From assembly GCA_026874595.1 (NCBI GenBank), contig CM049312.1, positions 68,910,929 through 68,974,928 of the forward strand: a DNA stretch of 64,000 bases, read 5' to 3'. The stretch is from Sipunculus nudus. Lineage: Eukaryota; Annelida; Sipuncula; Golfingiida; Sipunculidae. Made by a program: the position numbers and the translations under genes. Below the pieces are notes generated by a model, which was not told the DNA's origin, made no database searches, and saw only the letters and a list, made by a program, of their open reading frames with translations. Below, piece by piece: positions 1 to 11,226 of the stretch (positions are counted from its first letter, which is position 1; the number at the start of each line of letters is the position of its first letter).

Positions 1-781
1 CTCAGGGGCGCCAGTTAATTTTGCACTCAAACTTATCTCATGAAGTGAGTAGAATTAGTTCAAATGTACTTGCACACTTTATGGGATATCACTTCCTGTA
101 AAGTTGGTGTGTCAGTAATTAATTCAATTTATACCAATTCTGTTTGAAGTATGTGTGTCACCTAAATGTGTTTATGAGATCATTCTTGAAATAGCTAATT
201 TTAATGAGTCGGTAACAAAATGAAACCAGATGCCACATGTGGGTTTTATCAATACCAAGTGATGTACAGCGTCATTCGATCCTTTCCTGTCATCTGCTGT
301 TTTCGGAGCTTGAAGATTTACCAAAGAGTGCTATTAATTAAGCAGTATTGATTTCTTTGTGGTCTTTTCCGTGATAAGCTGGATTACAGTTTTTTCCCTG
401 GCTCTTCTTCCTGATTTATTGTTGATGTCTCTCTGTATCGGTGATACAATGACTTCCTTGGTGAATATTTATGACATTCTGCCAATTTAGCTTGCACTGA
501 TTTATATTCGAGATTCCTGATTTTTCCAATGAAAACCATACACATTTTTGGTTGTAAGTAACAGGTCTTTGTCTAGATTAACTCTTTGTGAATCAAAGTG
601 AGACAAAAATCTATCTGTAGTAAATTTTGAAATAAGCTTATCAGATCAGTGTACATACAGATTTGAGGGATTAAAAAAAAACAACAGAAGTTCATTAGAA
701 AAAAATTGATCACTAGTTAAATTAACTTGTGGTACCATTCTTGCTTAAAACATCTTCCTTAAAAATCCACCCACAATTTTT
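1..781. other. unique AT-rich DNA, no gene seen
   Basis: I see no long open frame, RNA gene or recognisable repeat here. The sequence is AT-rich with short homopolymer A runs near 674 and 702. Confidence 0.5.
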
Positions 782-1615
782 GTCCCCAGCTTCGCGTATG
801 CGGGGAACATTGATTTGGGTTTGTCTGTCTGTCTGTCCCTCTGTCTGTCTGTCTGTCTGTCAGGTTTCGTTTCCGTGCGATAACTTTCCTAAATATTATC
901 CAATTTCATCAAAATTTGGGTCAGTGATTGCTCTCATGCATATCTTGGTTGGGATTGGTTTTGGAGTGTCTGGCTTCTGTCTGTCTGTCGTCACTTTGTC
1001 TGTCCATTTGTCAGGTTTTCGTTTCTAAGCGATAACTTTCCTAAATATTATCCGATTTCATTCAAATTTTGGTCAGTGACTGCTCTCATGCATACCTTTG
1101 TATGGATTAGTTTTGGAGTGTCAGGCTTATGTCTACAGGTCTGTCACTCTGTCTGTCTCTCAGGTTTTTGTTTCCGTGCGATAACTTTCCTAAATATTAT
1201 CCCATTTCATTCAAATTTTGGTCAGACATTGTTCTCATGCATTCCTTGGTTGGGATTAGTTTTGGAGTGTCTGGCTTCACTCTGTCTGTCACTTTGTCAG
1301 TCTGTCTCTCAGGTTTTTCGTTTCCGTGCGATAACTTTCCTAAAAATTATCCGATTTCATTCAAATTTTGGTCAGTGATTGCTCTCATGCTTACCTTGGT
1401 TAGGATAGGTTTTGGAGTGCTGGCTTCTGTATGTCTGTTACTTTGTCTGTCTGTCAGTTTGTCAGGTTTTCGTTTCTGTGGGATAACTTTCCTAAATATT
1501 ATCCGATTTCATTCACATTTTGGTCAGTGATTGCGCTCATGCTTACCCTTGTTGGGATTTGTTATGGAGTGTCTGGCTTCTGTCTGTCTGTCTGTCACTC
1601 TGTCTGTCAGTCCTT
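782..1615 (+). mobile_element. tandem-core dispersed element, family F2, 5 core units
   Basis: The element opens with a short fold-back in which GTCCCC at 782 faces GCGGGGA at about 800, followed by a (CTGT)n-like tract and then about five tandem units of roughly 150 bp. The core word TTTTGGAGTGTCTGGCTTC recurs near 959, 1111, 1260, 1410 and 1562, giving spacings of 149-152 bp. Each unit also carries a 'CGATAACTTTCCTAAATATT' segment and a CTGT tract. A single-unit relative lies at 29037-29250 with the same opening hairpin. Open frames across this stretch are by-products of stop-poor CTGT repeats and overlap one another, so I do not call a gene. The hairpin-plus-tandem-core layout resembles pearl/Helitron-like non-autonomous elements; the superfamily is inferred. 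Confidence 0.75.
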
Positions 1616-2290
1616 TATCAAGCATGAAAAACAACAAGATCCCAAAGTGGGGGACATTAATTCCACAAATTTGCTTGTTCTTATTGATATAAGACCCTAT
1701 AAATATACAAAGTTGAAAACCTGATACATAATTCAGGGTGTAGTGGTATATGTATGTATCAGTGATATATATTGAATCTATATTATAATTGACAGCACTT
1801 GGTTACAATCACCTAGTGTGACGTAAAGTCTCCCTTTCTGGCCAAGCCTAATGTAATTCTGGCTTTTGGTCTAGATCTACCAGGATTGATGCAGACAGTA
1901 TCTTTACAGGGTCATCTTCAGTATCCTCCAAATAATCAGTACACTGGGTAGAATCGGACCCACATGAATACGACTCTGCTGGTCGTGGGTTCTAAGTACA
2001 CTGCTGGTGTAGTCATAAATGTAGTGAAGTGGGTAATGTAGTCCCTTCAAATATGTTGGATAAGAATTGTTTCAAGGTACATTACATTAACATGGGTGAT
2101 ATTCAAAATTTAGGTCATGTGATTTTTAAATCCAGAAAGAAAAAAATATTTTATAGCTATTGTCATCCAGTTTGATATTAGCCTATGATGAATTGCTTGC
2201 TATTAATAGGTGCTTTAAAAAACACTTTTAACACATTTAAAAATTTTAATTTTATTAAAATTTTATGCATAAATGAGTGAAAAGTTCATC

Positions 2291-2293
<3 letters not shown>
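1616..2293. other. unique DNA, no gene seen
   Basis: No coding signal or repeat was recognised. It is AT-rich and grades into a (TA)n tract. Confidence 0.45.

Positions 2294-2349
<56 letters not shown>
2294..2349. repeat. (TA)n microsatellite
   Basis: About 28 uninterrupted TA dinucleotides. Confidence 0.97.
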
Positions 2350-2351
<2 letters not shown>

Positions 2352-3370
2352 AATGAGCACTGTACCTCTTTTTTTAATTAGCATATTCACTTAAATGGCT
2401 CAAATGTTAAGTGATTTTAAATTTATTTTAAAAAATGAAAGGGCTTTTGATATAAATACTACCACGTACTGAAACAGACAAGTATACGTGATAAAACCTT
2501 TGATGCATGAATTTTCATGCAAGCCAGTTTATTTAAGTAACTATATATATGCAGTTCTAACCCATATTTACCCCAACACTGATTCTTCTTAATGCTTCAA
2601 TAGATACCAAATGATACTTTTATATATACTATGTACAGGTAAAACAAGGGAGCGTTGGAGATGGCATGACTGAAGCTCTGTTTTTGCTGGGACAGCACTC
2701 CCTGACTGGAGGCTAGTCCCCGATTGTTTGGCTCTCATGGTTTGGCTGTGTGCTCGGTATGAGTGTCATTGCTTCCCTTGTATGCAATCAATACTGCTTC
2801 AAGCCGGCCTTTTCAGTGTTGTCTCTGTCCCAGGGTTTAACATAAACGCACAATTTGCATTCCAGGCCTCCTGGAGTTCCATCCATTTATTGAGGCAGAA
2901 AGGGCCATTGCGTTACAGTAACAGCTTGGACCTAGACGTAAAATGCAGGGTTTATGTAATGGAAACGTCCACAAAAAAGATGTATGTGCATCAAATGGCC
3001 GAGAAAAGGGGTGCGTTGAAACACTCTAAAACAATAGATATGTACCAGGTGACCTGAGAGCAGCCCTAACAGAAGAACGTGCAAAGTGTTATGTGAAGAA
3101 TACATTAGTATAACTTGGGACTGTGACAGATCTGCAGTATTACATCACGCTTTCCTGGATAACATATACCCAAATCTCGACATTAACACTCTGACGATCA
3201 CCCTAGGCTTATAAAACTACAGTAATTTTTTCGCAAATCAGATTATTATTTGAATGAGCGCAAAAACCATGTAATGATACTTACATTACTAATGATACTA
3301 ATGCACTGAAAAATGTGTTGTCCATGTGCATCAATACAAGAAATGAAGCAGATTTAAGCCTCCCTGTAAG
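2350..3370. other. unique DNA, one unsupported 109-codon frame
   Basis: A 109-codon frame at 2728-3057 (plus strand) has no recognisable motif, no repeat-independent conservation clue and no neighbouring splice structure that I can defend, so it is not called. Nothing else was seen. Confidence 0.4.
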
Positions 3371-3455
3371 AAGAGAAGGCTTACAGGGGTTGATGGGTTT
3401 ATTTCTATATTCATATTTGGGTAAATAAAGTCTGTGGGTGGATCTTTGTGCATGA
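3371..3455 (+). repeat. short dispersed repeat R3, plus copy
   Basis: About 85 bp matching, in opposite orientation, segments at 5310-5395 and 18082-18175. Shared words include GGGGTTGAT, TTTATTTCTA, ATTCATATTTGGGTAAA and GTGGGTGGA. No terminal inverted repeats or target duplications are evident; the class is unknown. Confidence 0.65.
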
Positions 3456-4344
3456 CTATCAATTTCAAATTATTTATTTTTTTTTCTCTCTCCAGCCATA
3501 TTCTCTTTGGCTAGAACTCCAATATGGCTGATTACCAAAAGGCGAAATTTTGGCACAGTTTTACATTTTTTTTAAATCATTTTTAAATCTATGAGTTTAT
3601 AATTGAAAAGAAAATTACAGTCACTTCACTACCAAAAGGACTTTCTCTCAGTAACCAGCCTTCTCTCAGTGCCAGCATCTTGCTGGAGAGAGGCACAATG
3701 CATCCAATTGCTGGTCATGTTTAGAGAGTACAAATATACTTTGAAAATATTTTGAAAGATAAGATAATAAATTATTGATAAGCCTAATGTAAGTTCATGT
3801 TAAATACTGTAGTTGCCTGGCCCCTGTTAGTCTGAGGGTGTGATGGCCTGAGGATGGTGAACGTACTATATATTAAGAATTACAGTAGAGCATTGTTTAT
3901 CAGAATATCAGTTACCGTTTATCTGGAAAATTGTGTATTCAGTATTGAAAATTGTGCACCAAAAATATTGACCTTTAATCCGAAATACAAACAATGAAAA
4001 TATATTCAACAATGATCTGAATATTCTGATTTTCCAGGGCCAATTAGCATTAAACTCAACATATTTAACATGATAAATTGATTATATTAATGGGAAACCT
4101 GACAGAAATGATGTTGCAAATGTTAATTTTGGACTAAAGTTTCATTAATTCATGTTAATGAATTCTGTCAATCACTGATTAATTCTGGTGCTTGATGGCA
4201 GTTTGGCAATCATAGTGAATTGTGTACAATCATCTGTACGATCGTTTATCCGAACAAACCCCCCCCCCCCCCTCCTTAAGCTTTTTGGATGCTCTGCTGT
4301 ATATAATAAGCATGATATATAACCGTATTGAAGACCTCTAGTCA
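3456..4344. other. unique DNA with poly-C run
   Basis: No gene seen. A 14-base C run lies at 4259-4272. Confidence 0.45.
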
Positions 4345-4566
4345 CAAATACAGGCAGAACTTAGCGAAAATGTGGAATAGGCAATGGGGTGTACAATCTT
4401 GGAAATTAGGTCAAGGTAAAAAATATCCGGTACAAATCTGTCGTCTATGACTTCTACTCTGTTACAAGTTAAGGAAGATCTAGCACAAACACGGCACGAC
4501 TGAGCGATAATGTGGATTCTATGACGGAGTGTACAACCTTGGTCAAAGGTCAAGGTAAAAAATAAT
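4345..4566. repeat. two tandem units of ~140 bp
   Basis: The words GCGAAAATGTGG (4364) and GCGATAATGTGG (4504) head two related segments that both run through GTGTACAA.CTTGG and end with GGTCAAGGTAAAAAATA. Period is about 140 bp. It abuts the F1 element that follows and could be part of a longer tandem-core element. Confidence 0.6.
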
Positions 4567-4635
4567 CATTTTGTGTATCCTGGTAACCTATGAGTCTTTG
4601 ACTCACTATTAGTGTCCAAAGGGCAGTTTTTATTT

Positions 4636-5186
4636 GCCTCCAGGATGGGGTGTTTATGGTATACCCATGGACTGTCCATCTGTCTGTCCATCCATCCGTT
4701 AACTTTGAATGTTGCCACGATAACTTACCAGGGCGTTGAAGGATTTTCATGAAACTCACCATAACTTTTATCCAATAGATTATCTCTTGCCCAAGTTCTA
4801 TTATAGGCAAAATCCATGCATATTTAATGAAATCATAGGTCATGCATGAGGCTACTTTGTGGTATTTGCCGTGATAAATTATCAGGAATATGATGGATTT
4901 TGATGAAACTCAACAGAAATATTAACCAATATAATAATCGCCCAAGTTTGATTCCTGGCATAATCTGTGCCTATTTAATGAGGTCAGGGGCACAAGACTT
5001 TGGTGGTGGTGTGATGACTTACAAAAATTCTGATAGATATTCATGAAACTCATTATAAATATTAACCAATACAGTTTCTCACCTGGATTTAATTTTTGTC
5101 AAAATTCACGCATATTTAATCAGGTCAGAGGTCACAAGACATAATTAAGACAGGCATATTATTCACATTTGTGGTGCTCTTGTTAA
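4636..5186 (+). mobile_element. tandem-core dispersed element, family F1, 3 core units
   Basis: After a 5' segment with TTATGGTATACCC and a CTGTCCATC tract come three diverged units of about 150 bp. Each carries 'GATTTTCATGAAACTCA' or a close variant (near 4740, 4890 and 5038) and a 'CATATTTAAT.AGGTCA' segment. The 3' end reads GGTGCTCTTGTT. A second copy at 13228-13602 shares both ends and the core. The architecture of unique 5' end, tandem core and 3' hairpin ending in CTTGTT is like the bivalve pearl/Helitron-like elements; the superfamily is inferred. No transposase is encoded. Confidence 0.75.
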
Positions 5187-5309
5187 AAATTAGTTGTGTT
5201 GGAGATCCATTTAGTGCATGCATAGGAAAATAAGATTTAAAAAAAATAAAAGAAAAAAGGAGGAAAGATATATAAAGTTCTTATTAGGTCTCATAGTCTT
5301 TTACAGCGA

Positions 5310-5395
5310 AGGTAGTGCACCCCTAAAAAAATGTTTACCCAAATTCATGTGTATAGAGAAATACACCTACTGGCCCCTTTTATTCTCTCATCCCC
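5310..5395 (-). repeat. short dispersed repeat R3, minus copy
   Basis: Reverse-orientation relative of 3371-3455, recognised by TTTACCCAAATTCATG and by CCCCTTTTATTCT at the far end. It is more diverged than the other two copies. Confidence 0.5.
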
Positions 5396-5539
5396 AGGGG
5401 GGAAACTTGCTTAAGGAGCCCCATTGATTTTAGATATTTGTATGCACCAAGTTAGGAGTACATGTGGTTTAGATATTAGAGAAACCTTCATAGGTTTCAC
5501 AGAGATTTTATCATTGTGTCTTGGAGGCTCTGGTGGGGT

Positions 5540-5640
5540 TTGAACTTGGAGTCCGGTCTCTAGTCCACATTTTGAGGGACTTGTACTTTTGGGGACCTGG
5601 ACTCGGACTTGTACTCGGACTCAGAGTCCTTCCCAAGTCC
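5540..5640. repeat. degenerate GGACTTGGACTC-type repeat
   Basis: Degenerate runs of the GACTYG word (GGACCTGGACTCGGACTTG and similar), clearly related to the words inside the 63-bp minisatellite 300 bp downstream. It may be the remnant from which that array grew. Confidence 0.7.
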
Positions 5641-5920
5641 AACTTGAATAGAAAAAAACTCTTTCACGTATTATAAAGGGACCACATGTAGGCCTACACT
5701 ATTTGATATGCAAACTACTAATAGAATATTACAAAATAATAACACTAAATATACAAAGATTTGCTTAGCATCTGGACCTATAAATGTAAAATACCATTAC
5801 AGTAAAAGCTTGTGTGAACTGACTTTAAAATGTACATGATAATCTGAATTTCCAGTTTAAATTGCTTTTAACAGATATATATATTGAGCCCAGACTCTGA
5901 TTTGGACTCTGCTTCCAAAT

Positions 5921-7003
5921 GACTCTGACTTGAAGGAGGTGGACTTGGACTCTGACCTCAAGGACTTGGACTTGAGGGGCCTGGACTCTGACTTGAAGGA
6001 GGTGGACTTGGACTCTGACCTCAAGGACTTGGACTTGAGGGGCCTGGACTCTGACTTGAAGGAGGTGGACTTGGACTCTGACCTCAAGGACTTGGACTTG
6101 AGGGGCCTGGACTCTGACTTGAAGGAGGTGGACTTGGACTCTGACCTCAAGGACTTGGACTTGAGGGGCTTGGACTCTGACTTGAAGGAGGTGGACTTGG
6201 ACTCTGACCTCAAGGACTTGGACTTGAGGGGCCTGGACTCTGACTTGAAGGAGGTGGACTTGGACTCTGACCTCAAGGACTTGGACTTGAGGGGCCTGGA
6301 CTCTGACTTGAAGGAGGTGGACTTGGACTCTGACCTCAAGGACTTGGACTTGAGGGGCTTGGACTCTGACTTGAAGGAGGTGGACTTGGACTCTGACCTC
6401 AAGGACTTGGACTTGAGGGGCCTGGACTCTGACTTGAAGGAGGTGGACTTGGACTCTGACCTCAAGGACTTGGACTTGAGGGGCCTGGACTCTGACTTGA
6501 AGGAGGTGGACTTGGACTCTGACCTCAAGGACTTGGACTTGAGGGGCCTGGACTCTGACTTGAAGGAGGTGGACTTGGACTCTGACCTCAAGGACTTGGA
6601 CTTGAGGGGCCTGGACTCTGACTTGAAGGAGGTGGACTTGGACTCTGACCTCAAGGACTTGGACTTGAGGGGCCTGGACTCTGACTTGAAGGAGGTGGAC
6701 TTGGACTCTGACCTCAAGGACTTGGACTTGAGGGGCCTGGACTCTGACTTGAAGGAGGTGGACTTGGACTCTGACCTCAAGGACTTGGACTTGAGGGGCC
6801 TGGACTCTGACTTGAAGGAGGTGGACTTGGACTCTGACCTCAAGGACTTGGACTTGAGGGGCCTGGACTCTGACTTGAAGGAGGTGGACTTGGACTCTGA
6901 CCTCAAGGACTTGGACTTGAGGGGCCTGGACTCTGACTTGAAGGAGGTGGACTTGGACTCTGACCTCAAGGACTTGGACTTGAGGGGCCTGGACTCTGAC
7001 TTG
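5921..7003. repeat. 63-bp minisatellite, ~17 nearly identical units
   Basis: About 17.2 copies of a 63-bp unit built from GACTTGGACT and GACCTCAAGGAC words. Units are identical by eye except that GGGGCCTGG becomes GGGGCTTGG in two units, near 6167 and 6356, exactly three units (189 bp) apart. Because 63 is divisible by 3 and the unit has no stop in several frames, long open frames exist on both strands (5930-7048 plus; 5857-7074 and 5825-7006 minus). Their highly charged or SKSE/LDLD repeat proteins are frame artefacts in my judgement. The homogeneity implies recent expansion or gene conversion; assembly copy number may be unreliable. Confidence 0.95.
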
Positions 7004-7009
7004 CACTCA

Positions 7010-8389
7010 GACTCAGATGGTTCCTGGAATCTATGTATACTGCTATAGGGTCCACTCCCTTCACTTATGTTCACTTCCAGGCTATAACTGGCCCCTTTAC
7101 CTTGTGTCTGCTGTCACGTCTAGTGGTGTGCCAGTTAATTGCTTTACTTTATAGTGATGATTGGTCATTGTCTTTGATAAATGATTGAATTTGTTGCACT
7201 TTCTCCTAATAGATCACAAATGATTGCAAATACACATGCAAAGATGTCATAATAACCAGAAAAAAAAATATATAAATCCTTTCAAGATTTAATTTACTCA
7301 GTCTGTACTTCAAGTACAATTCTCTATGAAAGATTTTACAGTTTTAGAGAAAGTCCTTATAAAATGATCAGTTAAAAACTGATCATCAGTCGTTTCATTT
7401 CTGTCAGTCATAAAACAATTTTCTACCACTATAGGTCTCATATTATTTTTTTGTCAGTGCATTCAAAGTAGAAAAGGGTTTTCCATATTTTCCATTTAAC
7501 ATATTTCATTTACCACACTGCTTAAAACTTGTGTGGAAATTTTCTGCCATTGTGACATTGTAAAAGGCTGTTCTATTATTGTCAGTCACTCAGCAGCCTG
7601 CCAGCAGACTTGGACTTATAGGTATTAACTTATTAATTAAAGGCCTTTATATTGCAACAGCTGCTCATTGACTCTACAGATATCATATTTCTAGGACATT
7701 TCTGTGTGCGTGTAAACCTACAGCTGCTGTGTTCTTGGAAATATAATGGACAATTGGCCCATATTGGTTGCATGAGGTCATCCAAAGTCAGGACTCTAGT
7801 ACATGTGCTGATGAACATGTATAATGAGAAGTTATTAAGGAAATTATAGATAAATTTCATATGTATGTACCATATTTGAACTAAGGGTAATGCTTATTTT
7901 CTGAGCATGTGACATTTCCAGCCCCTAGAGATGCTTCCCCCCTCCCCCCCCCCCCACCAAAAATCAGTCCAACTCTGTCAAATTGCTGACTATCCCATTG
8001 ATATCATGCAAAATATGTATCCCAACAGTGCCTAATTCAAATCTTGTAAAGGTATCAATTTGTATTCTTCATTTCTTCAAGTATTTTGTACAAGATGTGA
8101 TGTGATCATTTTTATGACTGATAGGAATGACTGGATTGCTGGCAATTAACAATTTGGGAGAAACCACAAAATTATTAGGGGGCGGGGGCCTCATATGTTC
8201 ATTTTTAGTTGTTATACTTGATGCTTTTATTCGCATGCACAACTTGTTGTCACAGAAAAACTCACAATTAATATAATATATATCAATTGATGGCAAGAAT
8301 GGTACCATGAATTCTCCAGAGGAGGCTGATATGTGATAAGCACCCCCCCCCCCCAAGTTATTAAAAAGAAGATTATTAGCAAACCTGTG
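7010..8389. other. unique DNA with poly-C runs
   Basis: No gene seen. Poly-C runs lie at about 7944-7955 and 8343-8354. Overlapping short frames on both strands near 7633-7860 show no protein features. Confidence 0.45.
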
Positions 8390-8605
8390 GGCATATGTGA
8401 TGGTGTGGCATCATCCGGAGACAGTCATCTGTTGTCGGTCATCTGAAAGTTAACCCATACTCTCCTTAAAACGGCAGGCGTTAGCATCACCAAATTTTAT
8501 GCAAAAAATTAGCCATCTGAAAAACTATCAGATTTTGCTTATTTTTTGGCAAACTGCATTTTCTTAGACTTCTTAATTTCTCAGGAACAGCAGGAGCTAA
8601 CATCC

Positions 8606-8809
8606 CAGAAGCGGATCCAGGGGGGTCCAGGGGGTCCGGACCCCCCCTTTTTCATCCAAAGCAACCTTTTTAAAGGGGTTTTAGACGTAATTTTGCGGCC
8701 TGGACCCCCCCTTTTCCAGACGTGATGACTTTTTTTTTTTAGGATTTTCATTAGTCCTCCTGGGTTGAACCCCCCCCCCCCCTTTTCCTAAATCTTGGAT
8801 CCGCCCCTG
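8606..8809. mobile_element. 204-bp MITE with GCGGATCC terminal inverted repeats
   Basis: The left end CAGAAGCGGATCCAGG and the reverse complement of the right end CAGGGGCGGATCCAAG match at 13 of 16 positions. CATCC lies immediately outside both ends (8601-8605 and 8810-8814). Removing the element plus one CATCC rejoins 'GGAGCTAACATCC' to 'CCAGATTTTATGCA', which matches the uninterrupted sister repeat units near 8474 and 9112. That is strong internal evidence of insertion. The interior contains C-runs (about 8640, 8704 and 8770-8782). A 5-bp duplication is atypical for hAT, so the superfamily is left open. Confidence 0.85.
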
Positions 8810-10348
8810 CATCCCCAGATTTTATGCAATAATCTGTCTCGTATCAAATTGTGTGGAATTCAGCTTATTCTTTTGCTATCTGCATTAACTTAGATTTCTT
8901 AGCTGAAAAACCTTTAAAAGTCTTCTCCTCGTAATCGGTCCAGCCAAATTGTTCAGTATTTTACAGAAATGATCCCAGAGGTTAGCCCTTTCAATTTTTG
9001 TTCAAATGATGTGCCTTTGATGAATTTTAACGGAGTTACTGGAATTTGAACTCAGTCATTTGGCCAAGTAAACATACAGACATAGCAATCTCAGAAATGA
9101 CTGGAGCTAGCATCACCAAGTATTGTGCAAATGTTGGTAACATGACTCATATTTAAAATTGCAGATTTCCTGGCGCTACCTACATTGAACTGTTTTGTAT
9201 GGGCAAAAATAACATAATTTTAGCCTCTTTCAGCTTAAAAATGTTTATGATGAAACTGTCAAGTTGAATTGTTCAATTTTCACAAGAATAGATTGAGTTT
9301 GTAGATTTTTGGCTGAGTCATGAAAAGCTAAAGTTGGTCTTATGGCCATTATTATGTCTATTTCAAACTGAGGACTGCAAAAGTGTTTTTCTACAAAATT
9401 GTTCTTTCAATTATAACTTCTGTAAGATTGCACAAAAATTACTTAGGTTGCCATTGTTCAAGTTTACTTGAATGATTTTTGGCAAAATTATTGGACCTTT
9501 AACAATGAAAGGACTGGATCTTTTATTATTCTAGATATTTTGATAAAAAAAAGTCTTATGAATATGTCAGCTTGAAAAAAAGTATTTTAGCCAAAGTCTT
9601 TCAGTATGTGTAAACAGATTTAACAACAGGCCAAGATTGTGTCTGTATCTCTAAATAGGTCGAGAAACTGCCAACTGTTTTAGATTTGGCAACAGGTCAA
9701 GAGTTCATTCAGTGCAGCCAGATATAGGTCAAGAGTTCAATCAGTGCAGCCAGGCACAAGGCATGTGATCACCTAAGGGTGTCATGTGAACACCTCATGG
9801 GCACCATGTGATCACCTCATTGGTAGCATGTGATCACCTCATGGGTGTCATGCCCCTTAGGGCTGCAAATGTTGTGGCAATTTGTGAGTTTATGCAATGG
9901 TGTGGCTACTATTTCAGATTTGGCAACAGGCCAAAGGTCAGTCTTGTTCTATTTATAGCTATTGCAGACTGACAACCATGTCAGATTCAGATTAGGCAAC
10001 AAGTCCAGAGTTTGCTCAGTGCAGCCAGGTTTCAGTCAAAAGTTCACTCAGTGCAGTAGCTGCATTCTATTTATATCTTTGGCAAACTGCCCACTGCATC
10101 AGAATTGGCACCAAAGTTTAGCCTGGCTCTGTTTATAGATTTGGCAGACTCCCAACTGTGTTAGATTATGCAACAGGTCAAGAGTTCACTCAGTGCAGCC
10201 AGGTACAGGTCAAAAGTTTACTCAATCTTGCCAGATGCAGGTCAAGAGTTCACTCAGTGCAGTAGCTTTAGCCAGCAATTTGTCACAGTTCACTCAGGCA
10301 CCTAAGCCTGGTCAGCCCAGTGCATCAGACTCAAGTTAAGTTTGATCT

Positions 10349-10708
10349 ATTAGCCTGATATTTTGATTTGTCTATGTGTCTTTGATGGCTTTTTCTTTCA
10401 TAAGACAGGTGTCGCCACCTACAATACTTTTGCACAGTGTATGTGCCTGCTTATTTCTATGGCAGAATTTGATATATCAGCCTGAAATAGGGCATATTTA
10501 TACATATCCAATAGCTTTGTAGTATACAAGACTGGTGGTGCCACCTACAATAATTTTTGCAGTATATGTCCCTGCTTATTTCAGGAGGGGTTTGATATAT
10601 CAGTCTGAAAATGGGCTTATGTATATATCTCTGGTAGCTTTGTTGTATACAAGACTGGTGGTGCCAGCTACAATAATTTTTATGTTGTGTGCACCCATGC
10701 CAGATTTT
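10349..10708. repeat. three tandem ~120-bp units
   Basis: Units begin near 10349, 10469 and 10590 with TTTGATATATCAGYCTGA-type words and share 'GTATACAAGACTGGTGGTGC' and CTACAATAATTTTTG. This is the 3' tandem core of the F3 element. Confidence 0.8.
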
Positions 10709-10938
10709 CAGCAGTGATGTTTGTGTAATTGTTTCTTGTTCAAAATGTTTAGAACTTGCATTGTTCATATACATGTTACACATGTACTTGAAAAGTAATG
10801 CTCCAGCATTGAAGCATATACCTGGTGTATATCCCACTGCACGGTTCCCATTAGGCCTGTAGGCCTTGTTTATTAATGTAAAATTAAATTTACAGCAACT
10901 TATAATTTACTTTTAATTGTGTAGTGTGGGCCAAAAAA

Positions 10939-11226
10939 TAAAAAGTATGGTTCTCAGGCACTGCCTGCTTCAATTTTAACTTCCAGGATCATAATTTTTT
11001 ATTTTGATTTTCATCTTTCAAGAAGATATAATAATACAATATTTTGATAAGTTTTCCTTCATTATGTATAGTGCTTTTACCTATTTAGAAAAAAACTTTT
11101 ATTATCATGCTTTTCTCTAATCATATATGAAATTTTTATCACAGCAAACAAAAAAGGGTAATCAAAATAACCCCTCCGCCCGCATTCTGATTTTAGAAGA
11201 AAGTGCCTGAGAGCCATACTTTTTTA
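10939..11226. mobile_element. MITE with ~22-bp TIRs and TA flanks
   Basis: The left end AAAAGTATGGTTCTCAGGCA (from 10941) is matched by the reverse complement of the right end AAAAGTATGGCTCTCAGGCA, with one difference in 20. A TA dinucleotide abuts each end, as in Tc1/mariner-type TA target duplications. The interior (about 240 bp) is AT-rich and encodes nothing. Confidence 0.8.

Larger units (their letters stand above)
8390..10870 (+). mobile_element. long tandem-core element, family F3 (2.5 kb), hosting a nested MITE
   Basis: The stretch is made of successive diverged tandem repeats: ~150-300 bp units with 'AGCATCACCAA.TTTTATGCA' words (8478, 8812 and 9113), then units of 'CAAGAGTTCACTCAGTGCAG' (about 9693-10262), then three ~120-bp units (10349-10708). 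It ends in a perfect hairpin AGGCCT-GT-AGGCCT (10853-10866) followed by TGTT. The F1 family also ends in a hairpin followed by CTTGTT, so I read 8390-10870 as one composite, pearl/Helitron-like non-autonomous element. The 5' boundary is approximate. No transposase or Rep/Hel frame is present. Confidence 0.55.

Noticed and set aside
729-1724. Overlapping cysteine/serine-rich frames
   Set aside because: They are translations of CTGT tracts and the F2 core in different frames; the same peptide pieces shift frame from unit to unit.
2728-3057. 109-codon plus-strand frame
   Set aside because: No domain, signal peptide or repeat pattern; its length is within what chance gives in 64 kb on two strands.
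5857-7074. Long open frames on both strands over the 63-bp minisatellite
   Set aside because: They exist because the unit length is divisible by 3 and happens to be stop-free; three overlapping frames on two strands cannot all be genes, and none has a non-repeat domain.
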